From assembly GCF_020103695.1 (NCBI RefSeq), contig NZ_JAHXBF010000008.1, positions 372,001-436,000 of the forward strand: DNA of 64,000 nt. Reading direction: 5' to 3'. The notes under the pieces were generated by a model, which did not search any database, was not told where the DNA came from, and was given only the letters and a program-made list of their open reading frames with translations. The stretch's first letter is position 1. Every line of letters begins with the position of its first letter. Shown here one piece after another: positions 10,389 to 19,700 of this stretch. This DNA comes from Hyalangium versicolor (lineage in GTDB: Bacteria; Myxococcota; Myxococcia; Myxococcales; Myxococcaceae). Made by a program: the position numbers and the translations under genes.

Positions 10389-10949
10389 ATGGCGAACGAG
10401 GATGTCGTCAAGGAGTTGAAGAGCCGTATCGACAAGACGCTCGATGACCTCAAGAAGGAGCTGACCAAGGTGCGCACGGGGCGCGCCAGCACCAGCCTTC
10501 TGGACGGCATCCGCGTGGACTTCTACGGCACCCCCACGCCGCTCTCGGGCGTGGCCAGCGTGCAGGCCCCCGAGCCCCGGCTCATCACCATCAAGCCGTG
10601 GGACAAGAGCGTCCTGAAGGAGATCGACAAGGCCATCCGCGAGGCGAACCTGGGGCTCAACCCCATGAACGACGGCGAGATGATCCGCCTGCCGTTCCCT
10701 CCGCTGACCGAGGAGCGCCGCAAGGAGATCGCCAAGCAGGTGAAGTCCAAGGGCGAGGAGCACAAGGTCGCCATCCGCAACATCCGCCGGGACTCCAATG
10801 AGTCACTGAAGACTCAGTTGAAGGACAAGAAGATCACCGAGGACGACAACAAGCGTCTCCAGGAGAAGGTGCAGAAGGAGACCGACAACGGGGTGGCCGA
10901 GGTGGACAAGATCATCGCGGCCAAGGAAAAGGAAGTCATGTCGGTCTGA
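10389..10949 (+). CDS. frr: ribosome recycling factor
   Basis: Product of 186 residues, the standard length. With EF-G it splits post-termination ribosomes so they can start again. Recognisable segments are LTKVRTGRASTSLLDGI, VDFYGTPTPL, SVQAPEPRLITIKPWDKS, LGLNPMNDGEMIRLPFPPLTEERR and the C-terminal helix NIRRDSNESLKTQLKDKKI, in family order. The ATG at 10389 has GGGAG ten bases upstream. It ends the conserved rpsB-tsf-pyrH-frr cluster; the next gene begins 22 bases later and may be read through. Confidence 0.98.
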   Translation: MANEDVVKELKSRIDKTLDDLKKELTKVRTGRASTSLLDGIRVDFYGTPTPLSGVASVQAPEPRLITIKPWDKSVLKEIDKAIREANLGLNPMNDGEMIRLPFPPLTEERRKEIAKQVKSKGEEHKVAIRNIRRDSNESLKTQLKDKKITEDDNKRLQEKVQKETDNGVAEVDKIIAAKEKEVMSV

Positions 10950-10971
10950 TTTGAGGGTTTAATGGGGCGCC

Positions 10972-11940
10972 ATGCGCTCCGCCCTCATCGCCGAGCCCGC
11001 CATTCCTGTTGCCACAGCCCTGCGCAAGTTCCTCGAGAGCGCAGGCTACGCGGTCATTGTCGTCAGCACCGCGTCCGAGGCACTCCGGGAAGTCCGCACC
11101 AGCCCCCCCGAGGTGCTGGTGGCCTCGTTGTCCCCCTCGCTCGATGGCGAGGAGCTGTGCCGGGAGGTGAAGCAGGAGTCGCCGGAACTGCCGGTGCTCC
11201 TGCTCTACATGCCCGAGGAGGAGAACCCCGAGGATCGGGCGGCCGCCGCTGGCGCGGATGCCTGCCTCGTGGGCCCGCTCAAGCGCACCACCGTCATCAC
11301 CAGCGTGTCGCTGCTGCTTCAGCTCTATGAGGCACGCGCCGCGTCAAAGCCTCCTCCTCCTCCTCCGCCTCCCCCTCCCGCTGCGGAGGCCGATGACCTG
11401 GCGGCCCGCAAGCTGGGCCTGGAGGGGCCAGGCTCGGCGGACTTCGACTTCCTCAAGCGGCTGTTGCTCATGGAAGTGAAGCGCAGCCGGCGCTACCGCT
11501 ACCCCATTGCCCTGCTGCTGCTGGAACTGGACCACCTCAACGAGCGCACGGCGCAGTTGGGGGCTGCCCAGCGCACCACGTTGCTGGCGGAGACGCTGGG
11601 GCTCATCTCCGGCGGTGTGCGGGACATCGACGTCATCGTCCCCACCACCGAGGGCAAGTTCGTGGCCTTCCTGCCGCACACCCCGAAGGTGGGCGCTCTG
11701 GTGGTGGCCGAGCGGCTGCGGCAGCGGGTGAAGACGTTGTCGCGCCTGCCGAACATGTCCGTGTCCATGGGGCTCTCTGTCTTCGAGCCCTCGCCCGTGC
11801 GCGGCCAGACGCAGGTGAGCTTCGGCAACCTGATGAAGGACGCCAGCGAGGCGCTGCGCAGGGCCCAGTCCGATGGCGGAGACCGGGTGGAGTACACCGA
11901 GCGGGAGAACCCCGAAGAGGAGCCACCTCCCGAGGATTGA
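10972..11940 (+). CDS. degenerate receiver-GGDEF protein
   Basis: Product of 322 residues, soluble. Residues 1-120 follow a response-regulator receiver (SALIAEPAIPVATALRKFL, then PEVLVASLSPSLDGEELC), but the phosphoacceptor Asp is replaced by Ser in LVASLSPSLDG. A run of ten prolines (about residues 126-135) links it to a GGDEF-type domain (about 160-300): PIALLLLELDHLNERT, then VPTTEGKFVAFLPHT where GGDEF should be, and a final GGDRVEYTE. Both the phosphorylation site and the cyclase signature are therefore lost. It sits directly behind frr in the same direction. A non-enzymatic signalling role is inference. Confidence 0.8.
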   Translation: MRSALIAEPAIPVATALRKFLESAGYAVIVVSTASEALREVRTSPPEVLVASLSPSLDGEELCREVKQESPELPVLLLYMPEEENPEDRAAAAGADACLVGPLKRTTVITSVSLLLQLYEARAASKPPPPPPPPPPAAEADDLAARKLGLEGPGSADFDFLKRLLLMEVKRSRRYRYPIALLLLELDHLNERTAQLGAAQRTTLLAETLGLISGGVRDIDVIVPTTEGKFVAFLPHTPKVGALVVAERLRQRVKTLSRLPNMSVSMGLSVFEPSPVRGQTQVSFGNLMKDASEALRRAQSDGGDRVEYTERENPEEEPPPED

Positions 11941-11941
11941 G

Positions 11942-12274
11942 TCAGGCCTGGGCGCCGAAGTCCGCGCCGCTGATGTCTCGCACCACGTCCGCGACGAAGG
12001 CGAAGAGTTCCAGGCCCTTGCCCTTGTCGTCCCGCCAGGTGCCGGAGGCCTCGTCGTAGGAGAAGTGGATGCCCTGGCTCTTGCCGGCCACCCAGATCTG
12101 CCTCACGGCGCGCTGGGTGTTGACGATGCACTTCTCCCGGGAGCGGGCAGTGAGGGTGAGCATGTCACCCGTGCTCTCGGCCTCGAGGATGTCCGGATCG
12201 ATGGCGTCCGCCGCCGCGAGCATCCGTTTGAAGATGCTGGCGACGAGCTGGTTGTAGCGGCCTTCGTCCATCAT
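11942..12274 (-). CDS. cyaY: frataxin-like iron donor protein CyaY
   Basis: Product of 110 residues, matching CyaY length. The frataxin fold is recognisable: an N-terminal helix with acidic residues (NQLVASIFKRMLAAADAID, PDILEAES), then the beta-sheet core DMLTLTARS, KCIVNTQRAVRQIWVAGKSQ with the conserved N-x-Q and IWVA motif, GIHFSYDEASGTWRDDKG, and a C-terminal helix. CyaY binds iron and tunes the IscS machinery for iron-sulfur cluster assembly; the acidic first helix is the expected iron site. It lies 13 bases downstream of sixA on the same strand and converges with the degenerate GGDEF gene, leaving one base between them. Recognition is by motif, without alignment. Confidence 0.8.
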   Translation of the reverse strand: MMDEGRYNQLVASIFKRMLAAADAIDPDILEAESTGDMLTLTARSREKCIVNTQRAVRQIWVAGKSQGIHFSYDEASGTWRDDKGKGLELFAFVADVVRDISGADFGAQA

Positions 12275-12287
12275 CGGCGGGGCCCGC

Positions 12288-12782
12288 TCACTGGATGACG
12301 TCGATCACCTGCTGCCCGGGAGGCGCGTAGAACAGGAACTTCAGCTGCGGCGACTCGCCCTCGGTGCGCTCCAGGGCGATGACGGTGCCCGGGTTCACCG
12401 GCTTGGGGAACGACTGCATGCCCAGCAGGTGAGCGGCCAGCGCTCCCATGGACGGTTGGTGCCCCACGAGAACGAGGTTCTGGTCCGCGTGCTCGTTGAT
12501 GACGGGCTCCACCGCGCCCACAGGCATGTCCGGCAGCAGGCAGCGGTGAACGCGCAGCAACCCCTCGTGCTTGGTGACGAACGAGAGGATTTGCGCCGTT
12601 TGCACGGTGCGCACCAGTGGGCTCGTCAGGATGAGCCCAATCGGTCCCATGCGCTCCGCCAGCGAGGTGAAGTGCTGGGCGGTGTTCGCACGGGCCTTCG
12701 CGGTCAGCGCGCGCGCCTCGTCGCCAAGACCCTCGGGGATCTCCGCGTCCGCATCGCCGTGCCTTACCAGGAAAATCCTCAA
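12288..12782 (-). CDS. sixA: phosphohistidine phosphatase SixA-like (histidine phosphatase superfamily)
   Basis: Product of 164 residues. The N-terminus RIFLVRHGDADAE carries the RHG catalytic motif whose His becomes phosphorylated; LTSPLVRTVQTAQIL supplies the second Arg, and LVLVGHQPSMGALAAHLLG supplies the second catalytic His. Size and order match SixA, which removes phosphate from HPt domains and from the nitrogen PTS. The start is a TTG at 12780-12782 with GGAGGG just upstream. cyaY follows in the same direction. The family call is firm; the partner being dephosphorylated in this organism is unknown. Confidence 0.85.
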   Translation of the reverse strand: MRIFLVRHGDADAEIPEGLGDEARALTAKARANTAQHFTSLAERMGPIGLILTSPLVRTVQTAQILSFVTKHEGLLRVHRCLLPDMPVGAVEPVINEHADQNLVLVGHQPSMGALAAHLLGMQSFPKPVNPGTVIALERTEGESPQLKFLFYAPPGQQVIDVIQ

Positions 12783-12971
12783 AGTCCCTCCACCGCTCGC
12801 GACAATCGAACCGCGGTTCGTACACGACCGTGGCCGGGTTGGTCAAAGGTAATGCGGGGAATGTTCAGTGGCCGGATCCCCCCCGGTAGGTTGTCGAGGG
12901 GGCGCTGAACCCTATCCCATGAGGCGGCAGAATATACTGCCTGCCCGGTTTCGTCCCTATGAGGAGTGGGC

Positions 12972-13655
12972 ATGCGTCGGTCGTTGTGGGTGCTGTGCTG
13001 GGTGCTGGGATTCTCGGCTTGCAAGAAGGAAAAGGCGCCGTCCGCGCCGCAGGCCTCGGAGGTGCCCCGGCCCTCGGCTGCCTCTCCCGAGGACGAGCAG
13101 GCGCTGGACGAGGACGGCGGGGCTGAGTTCGGACCGCACTCGTACACCATGACGAAGGAGAAGTTGGAGGCCTATGTGGGCTACCAGCGCAAGCTCCTGG
13201 AGGCGTACGAGAGCCTCTTGAAGGACCTGGCGCGGGCGAAGGGGGACGCCGGGCGGGGGGACGGCATGGCGGAGGTGAACGCCACCATGAAGCTCATCGA
13301 GGGAAAGGCGAAGGCGGAGGAGGCGGCGCGCAAGGAGGCCGGGCTCTCCGAGGAGGACGTCAACGGCCTGGCGGAGGTCGTGACGGCCGTCATCGGCCAG
13401 CGGCAGATGACCCAGGCGATGAAGTTCGACGAGGAGCTGCAGAAGCTGGAGGAGATGCAGGCGAAGCTGCGGCCCGAGCAGCGGGAGGAGCTGGCGCCGC
13501 AATTGGCCGCCATGCGCGAGCGCGTCGAGGATCTCCAGAAGCTCACCGAGGTGCGCCGCACCTTCGGGGACGCCAACGTGGACCTGGTGCTCACCCGAGA
13601 GGAAGAGCTGACGAAGAACTACCAGGACATGATGAACACCTTCAGCCGGAAGTAG
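12972..13655 (+). CDS. lipoprotein with coiled-coil region
   Basis: Product of 227 residues. The signal peptide MRRSLWVLCWVLGFSAC ends in a lipobox FSAC with Cys17 as the lipid site, so it is an exported lipoprotein. Most of the mature part is charged helix rich in Lys, Glu, Ala and Arg (for example FDEELQKLEEMQAKLRPEQ), which looks like coiled coil. The start at 12972 is set by GAGGAG five bases upstream; a GTG at 12966 overlaps it. No known domain was recognised. It converges with the HD-GYP-like gene and is divergent from sixA. Function unknown. Confidence 0.8.
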   Translation: MRRSLWVLCWVLGFSACKKEKAPSAPQASEVPRPSAASPEDEQALDEDGGAEFGPHSYTMTKEKLEAYVGYQRKLLEAYESLLKDLARAKGDAGRGDGMAEVNATMKLIEGKAKAEEAARKEAGLSEEDVNGLAEVVTAVIGQRQMTQAMKFDEELQKLEEMQAKLRPEQREELAPQLAAMRERVEDLQKLTEVRRTFGDANVDLVLTREEELTKNYQDMMNTFSRK

Positions 13656-13668
13656 GGCCTCCTCCTTC

Positions 13669-15021
13669 TTATGAGAAGAGGAAGTGGGGGGCGTTGAGAT
13701 CGTTCTCCGTCGTCGCCACGGACGAGACGATGATGACCCGCTGGCCTGGCTCGGCGAGATCGATGACGTAGTCGGCTTTCGACTTGCCGGCGCCCTGGAT
13801 GACGCGGACCCGGGGGCGGGTGGCCTGGGCCGGATTGGCGGGGACATCCATCACCACGCCAATCTGCCCTCCCGAGAGCTTCACCAGTGTTCCCACGGGG
13901 TAGAAGCCCGCCACGGTGGTGAAGAGCCTCACGACGCGCGGATCGAACCGGCTGTCCGCCTGGCTCATGATGAGTCGCAGCGCCTGGTCCGCGGGCAGCC
14001 CCGGATGTGGCGGAGCAGGGAAGGTCAACAGATCGAAGGCGCACGGGACGCTGATGAGCCGTCCGGCGACTCCCACGGACCGCTGGCCCTGGTTGCCCCA
14101 GGCGGGCTGGAGGCTCTCGTGGGCGGTCACGACCCGCTCGAGCTGGCTGGGGTTGAGCGGTTGCTGGAGAAGCCGCATCGCCGATTTGAGAGGGCCGCGC
14201 CGGGTCATCAGCTCGTGAGTGGTGCGGTCGAACTGTTGCTCCGGAGCCTGTCCCGCCATGCCCCGCCCGAGGTCATGGAAGAGCCCGTTCAGCGCCATCT
14301 CGATCTGCTGGGAGCGAGAGACTCCCAGGCGGCGGGCCATCAGCAGGGTGAGCACCGCGACCGCCGCGCCATGGTGGCCTCCTTCGCCCTTCGGCCGGCG
14401 GAACCGCGTCAACCCGATGAGCTGTGGCTCCAGTCCCTGGGAGGCCTCGGCCAGACGGTGGAGGGCACGGCGGAAGCGCTCGATGCGCACCGGGTGCTTG
14501 CTCTCGATGGCGTGGTTCAAAAGGACGACGAGCCGCGCGTAGTACCGCAGCAGCACCTCTCGCGGAGAGAGCGTCTGCGTCGTGGACAGCGTGGCGCGCA
14601 GCCGGATGGTCCCCATTGGCTCCTGTTGGATCTTCTGGGGTGTCGGAGTGCGCCGGTGCTTCTGGAAGGCGAGCAGGAAGCTGCGCAGATCCTGGCGCTT
14701 GAGCCCGGACCCGAAGGCAATCTCCTCGACCTGTAGCGGCTCCAGGTAGCGCCGGAGCGAGATGGCGGTATCCAGGTGCTCCTCCCCCAGCTTGATGCGC
14801 TTGCCGCTCATGAAGGGGATGCCACCCATGCACTGCAGCTCCACCGACTTCTGGCCCTTCAACTCGCTGTCCAGCAGCGTGCCCAGCTCTTCGAGCGCCT
14901 CCTTGGTGGACGCGTTCTCCACGTCGTGCAGCGATGCCGCGTGGAGACACCGCACTACGGCGCTCAGCAGCAGCAGTCCCATCTGAGGCTTGGCGTCCGA
15001 GGCAGTGGAAGTGTCGTCCAA
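13669..15021 (-). CDS. degenerate HD-GYP domain protein
   Basis: About 450 residues from a TTG at 15019-15021 that has GGAGGA four bases upstream and lies 16 bases after the stop of the HEAT gene; an ATG at 15102 would overlap that gene by 65 bases, and the next internal ATG is at 14982. Residues of the C-terminal half resemble HD-GYP phosphodiesterases: GGHHGAAVAVLTLLMARRLG, GLFHDLGRGM (HD motif kept), SRFDPRVVRLFTTVAGFYPVG and KLSGGQIGVVMDVP. The GYP segment is not visible: AHESLQPAWGNQGQ stands where HHER-GYP is expected, so cyclic di-GMP hydrolysis is doubtful. It is the last gene of an operon with the giant kinase and the HEAT protein. Confidence 0.75.
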   Translation of the reverse strand: MDDTSTASDAKPQMGLLLLSAVVRCLHAASLHDVENASTKEALEELGTLLDSELKGQKSVELQCMGGIPFMSGKRIKLGEEHLDTAISLRRYLEPLQVEEIAFGSGLKRQDLRSFLLAFQKHRRTPTPQKIQQEPMGTIRLRATLSTTQTLSPREVLLRYYARLVVLLNHAIESKHPVRIERFRRALHRLAEASQGLEPQLIGLTRFRRPKGEGGHHGAAVAVLTLLMARRLGVSRSQQIEMALNGLFHDLGRGMAGQAPEQQFDRTTHELMTRRGPLKSAMRLLQQPLNPSQLERVVTAHESLQPAWGNQGQRSVGVAGRLISVPCAFDLLTFPAPPHPGLPADQALRLIMSQADSRFDPRVVRLFTTVAGFYPVGTLVKLSGGQIGVVMDVPANPAQATRPRVRVIQGAGKSKADYVIDLAEPGQRVIIVSSVATTENDLNAPHFLFS

Positions 15022-15037
15022 GGGGTCCTCCAGGAGA

Positions 15038-16729
15038 TCAGCCGACAGGGGCCAGCCGGGAGAGTGCCTCCTTGCAGGCATCCCGGAGTGATCGAGGGGC
15101 AAACAGTCTGCGCGCTTCGGCCTCGAGCAGGGGTCGGGCCCGAGGGTCTCCCAGGACTCCGATGCACCGCGCGCAGTGGGCCTTGATGTCGGTGTTCTTC
15201 TCGCGCTCGAAGAAGGAGCGGAGTGCGGCCGCGGCGGCCGGTCCTCCCAGCTCCGCCAGCGCCATGAGCACCGTTTTGAGCTCCTGCGTGTCCATGGGCA
15301 CCTGGAGTCGGTTCACCAGGGGGCCCACCGCGGCCTCGATGTGGTGCTTGACCAGGACGGTGAGCGCTCCCTGGCGCACCGTGGAGGCCGCGTCCGACAG
15401 CGATTGGAGGAGCACGGAGCGGTAGAGCAAGACTTCGCGCTCGGTGAGCCGGGCCATCATGGCCAGGCGCACCACGGGCTGGGGATGGGCGAGCAGGGCC
15501 GCCGTGAGCGGCTGCATGTTGGGCACCTGCTCGCGCAGGGACTGGACCCAGTCCAGATCCTCCTTCGTCAGAGCCGCCGCACGTGTGGCGAGCGACTGGA
15601 GGGGGACGCCACGGCGCCAGAGCAGCTTCGCGAGGGTGCCTCGGGCCTCGGGCGACTTCACTTCGAGCAGGAGGTCCACACAGGACAGCAGCGCGTCGCG
15701 TGGCAGTGTGTCCAGAAGCTTCTGGACGTGGACGAACTCCTCGGGCTTCGTCGAGGCCTCGACGAGCGCGAATCGCCCTTTCTCGCTGAGCAGCAGGCGG
15801 CCGATCGCGTACAGGTCCGCGGTGCGGGTCCCTCCGGAGCGTGCATCGCGCGTCATTGCCTGCAAGAGCAGGAGGATCCTGTCCCAGCGGCCCTGGGAGA
15901 TGAGGCCGATGAGCAACTCCTCCATCCACCCGGTCAGCAGTGGCTGTTCCTCCCGGGTGCAGACTGCGAGCAGCGACCAGAAGGTCATCAGGCTTCGTTC
16001 GGAGAGCGACTCGGTAGGGCGTTCGAGCGAAGTCCTCAGCGTGGCCAGCTCCTCGGGGCTGACGCCGGAGAACCCCGCTGGCGTTGGCGGCCGCTCCAGA
16101 TCCTGCGGCTTGAGCGGGGTGAGCACCTCGGCCTCCAGCCGCGAGAGGAACTCGTCATGCCCGGCGGCAAGCCGTCGTCCCGCGCCCGCCACCTGCTTCT
16201 TCGTCAGTTGCTCGAAGAGCTGGTCCTCGCGGTCCGCCAGGGCCTGGAGGTCCAGCGCGCTCTCTTCGCCATTGTCCTGGGCGGGCACCTCCGCCACCAC
16301 GAGCTCGATGTCCTCGAAGCCCCGCTCCCAGAACGTGGTGTAGAAGTCATACTCCGGAGGCAGGGCGCGCTGGAGGGCGCGGTTCCACAGGGAGATGAAG
16401 TCTCTCAGCTCCGGCAGCTCGAGCCCCTGCTGGAAGAGGATCTGCTGGACGCCCTCCAGGAACAGGGGGCGGGTGCTGGAGTCCTTCGCCGACTGCGCTT
16501 CGAGGAGAGGCAGCTCTCCGAGAAGAACCGTGGTCGACCGGACGTGCAGCACCACGGGCCCCACGAGGGAGTGGTGTTGCTGGATGGCTTCCAGCAGCTT
16601 CTGCTGGAACTCCACGAGGCTGGCATGCCCCTCCGCGTAGAAGCGGTGCGCGTTGAGCAGCTTCGTCAGAGCATGACCGACCTCCGCGGTGGCCTCCTCG
16701 GGCGAGACTGTCTTGCCTGGCTGGGGCAT
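15038..16729 (-). CDS. HEAT-repeat protein
   Basis: Product of 563 residues, soluble and almost wholly helical. The C-terminal third has short repeated helix pairs with the HEAT character, such as HPQPVVRLAMMARL, SDAASTVRQGALTVLVKHH, ELKTVLMALAELGGPAAAAAL and NTDIKAHCARCIGVLGDPRARPL. The N-terminal 300 residues were not assigned, though FISLWNRALQRALPPEYDFYTTFWERGF and similar stretches are amphipathic helices. HEAT proteins are usually binding scaffolds. It begins 35 bases after the giant kinase gene and is followed by the HD-GYP-like gene, so all three should be co-expressed. Being a kinase adaptor is inference from position. Confidence 0.75.
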   Translation of the reverse strand: MPQPGKTVSPEEATAEVGHALTKLLNAHRFYAEGHASLVEFQQKLLEAIQQHHSLVGPVVLHVRSTTVLLGELPLLEAQSAKDSSTRPLFLEGVQQILFQQGLELPELRDFISLWNRALQRALPPEYDFYTTFWERGFEDIELVVAEVPAQDNGEESALDLQALADREDQLFEQLTKKQVAGAGRRLAAGHDEFLSRLEAEVLTPLKPQDLERPPTPAGFSGVSPEELATLRTSLERPTESLSERSLMTFWSLLAVCTREEQPLLTGWMEELLIGLISQGRWDRILLLLQAMTRDARSGGTRTADLYAIGRLLLSEKGRFALVEASTKPEEFVHVQKLLDTLPRDALLSCVDLLLEVKSPEARGTLAKLLWRRGVPLQSLATRAAALTKEDLDWVQSLREQVPNMQPLTAALLAHPQPVVRLAMMARLTEREVLLYRSVLLQSLSDAASTVRQGALTVLVKHHIEAAVGPLVNRLQVPMDTQELKTVLMALAELGGPAAAAALRSFFEREKNTDIKAHCARCIGVLGDPRARPLLEAEARRLFAPRSLRDACKEALSRLAPVG

Positions 16730-16764
16730 CGGGGCAGCTCATATCACCTGCGAGGTTGCCTGCT

Positions 16765-19700
16765 TCAAGAGGGAGGACGGGCGCTGAGCGAGTCGAGAGA
16801 CTGGATGGCCAGCGCCTCTCCTTCGCGCCAGCCCGCCAGCCGCGCCCGGTCCCGTGCCTTCTCCAGGCGATCCCGTCCCTCGGGGGCTCGCCCCACGGCG
16901 ACGAGGATCCGGCCCGCGTTGTAGTGGATGCGCGCGACCTCCTGGACGTCTCCCGCCTGTTGCGCCAGCGCGAGCGCACGCTCGAGATCGCCGAGTGCCG
17001 CCGCGGACTCTCCCGAGAGGGATTTCAGCCCCGCGAGGTTGGACAGCGCCTTGGCCTGGCCCATGGCACTGCTGGCGCCTCGGGCCTGCTCGTGAGCGCG
17101 GGTGAAGGAGACCCGGGCCTGGTCCGGTTTTCCGAGCCGATGTTGCAGCCGGCCCAGAAGATTGAGGTGCTCCCAATAGAAGTCGGGATTGCGTGCGGGT
17201 TTTCCTCCCATGCGCTGGAAGGCCTGGATCAGGAGCGCCGAAGCCCCCGCGAAGTCTCCGCGCGCCTCGCGCACCCGCGCCAGGTCTCCCAGGATCCATC
17301 CTTCGAGCTCGGGATCCGCGGACACCAGCCCCTGGGCCGCCGTCAGACGAGCCTCCGCATCGGGGATGCGTCCCAGCTTGAGCTCCGCCGTGGCCTGCCT
17401 CCGGACCACCTCGGCCCAGGCGGAGGGGGCGCGTGTGGCGGGGATGCGGTCCAGCCACGGCGTCACGAGCGCGTCAATGGCGGCCGGATCCACTTGAGCC
17501 AGGCAGGAGGCGGCGCGTGCCAATACCTCCAACTGCCGCTGCTGCTCGGGTGGCGTTGCTCCGGGAGCGTCTCCGAGGGTTCGGCGGAGGTACTCCGTGG
17601 CCGTGCGCCACTCTCCACGTGCCGCGAGCCAGTCTCCCGCCTTCTCACAGGCGGCAGCAGCCCGGGGAGAGGCCGCTGCGAGCAGGTGGTCCGCGATGCG
17701 CACCAGCCGGGCGGGCTCGCTGGCGAAGGTGTCACGCTCCAGCGCCTCGGCCAGGGCCTGATGGGAGGAGCGCAACATGCTCTGAGGCAGACGCGAGAGC
17801 AGCACCTCGCGGGTGAGATCCTGGCCGAAGCGCAGGGTGTCTGTTCCCTCCGCGACGGGCACCAGCCACCCTTCCATGATGAGCGCCTCCACGACACTCG
17901 GTCCACCGGTGTCCTCGCGTAAGGAGGCTGCAATCAATGCGGAGGAGAAGGACTTTCCCTCCACCGCGGCGCGGGAGAGGAAGCGCTGGGCCTCCAGCAG
18001 GAGCCGATCCAGCCGGGCGCTCAAGACGAGGGCCAGGCTGTCCGGGAGGGTGGTCTGGGTCAGAGGCGCCGTGGCCTGCCACTGGCCTCCGAGGAGATGG
18101 AGGGCTCCTCCCTCCACCAGCGAGCGCATCAGCTCCAAGGCGAAGGAGGGATTCCCGCGCGAGCGGTCCGCCAGCAACGATTCCACCTCCGGGGAGAGAG
18201 GTCCCCCAAAGGCCACCGTGAGGAGCGATCTCAGCTCCCCTCTCGGGAGCCCCTCCAGGTGGGTGACTGGCAGGGCCACGAGTCTGGAGGGCAGGGCATC
18301 CGGTGTTGTCGTGCCCACCAGCGCCACCTGCGAGCCTGGAGCCGTCAGCACCGCGCCCAGGAATTCCAGCGAGGACGCATCCGCGCGATGCAGGTCATCG
18401 ATCAGGAGCAGCAGTCCCGTGGGCTGGGTGGCCTTGTGGAGGATATCGGCCAGGGCCGCGTTACCTGCCTGGAGCTGCCCTGCCGCGCCGCCCTGGGAGA
18501 GCCTGCGCCAGGCCGCCGAGATCTCGACGGAGGAGAAGCCAAGCTTCACCAGGGGGGCCAGTGGCTCCGACGTGGGAGCAGGGCCGAGGAGTTGTGCCAG
18601 GCGAAGCAGCAGCACGCGCACCAGCCCCATGACTCCCGCTGCCGCGGCCTCCTCTCCGCTGGCACTCAGGACGCGCAGTGGTGTGGCCCGTGCGGCGCGC
18701 TCGGCAACCGCCTCCATCAACCGGCTCTTGCCCATGCCCGGAGTCCCCAGGAAGAGCCTCGCTCCGCCCATCCGCTTCCGAGCCCGCTCCACCACCGCCT
18801 CCGCCGAGGCCAGCGCTTCCGCCCGTCCGACCCATGGCAGTGCGGCACGCGCCTTTCCCCCCAACGCCTCGATCCGATAGGCGGACTCCTCTGTTCCTCC
18901 CAGGGAGCGGGCCTGTCCGAACTGGACCTTCGATTCCAGGAGTGTGCGCAGCGCGGCTCCCGCCAGCAGTTCTCCTGGCGTTGCCGCGTTCGCGACGGCG
19001 GTGGCTCGATCGAGCCCGGCTCCCGTGGCTCGCCAGGGCGAACGTCCCTGCCCGCCGCTCACCAGAGTGATGCCGAAGTCGATACCGAGCCGGAGGACGG
19101 GCGCGGGTTCGAGCCCGAGATCCGCGACAGCCTGCCGGAGCTCGAGTGCGCAGCGGACGGCGCGCAGGGGATCATCCTGTTGGGCCGCGGGGAGCCCGAA
19201 AGCGAGGCACCAGCGCTCCTCCGTGAGCAACAGCACTTCGGCGGAGTGGCGATCCGCGGCGAGAGCCGGAAGTTCAAGCAGGCGGCTCACGGCCTCCAGT
19301 CCCGCCTCCTCGCCGAGCCGTTGCCGCAAGGCCTCCACGCCCTCGAGCTTCACCGAGACGATGGCCAGCTTTCGCTTGAGGGGGTGCGCGTCCGTGGCCC
19401 GGCTGGCATCCCGGACGAGGGCGAGCGGACGCTCTGGCACCGTCATGGGTGACTGCGTGGGGGGCGCCGTCTCCACGTCGATCCGTATCCCCTGGGTCAC
19501 GGTCGGCGAGGTGTCAGACTGGCCCAGGGGCTGCTGCGGAATCCCTGTTGCCACGAAGGCGCTGCCGCACTGAGGGCAGAACCGGTTGAGCCGGCTCGTC
19601 ACCAGGCCGCAGCGCGGGCAGCGCAGAGTGGAGTCCGACGCCTTCGAGGGCAGGTTCGGATCCAGCTCCGTCATGGCCTCGGTCCACCGCGCCCGCACGC

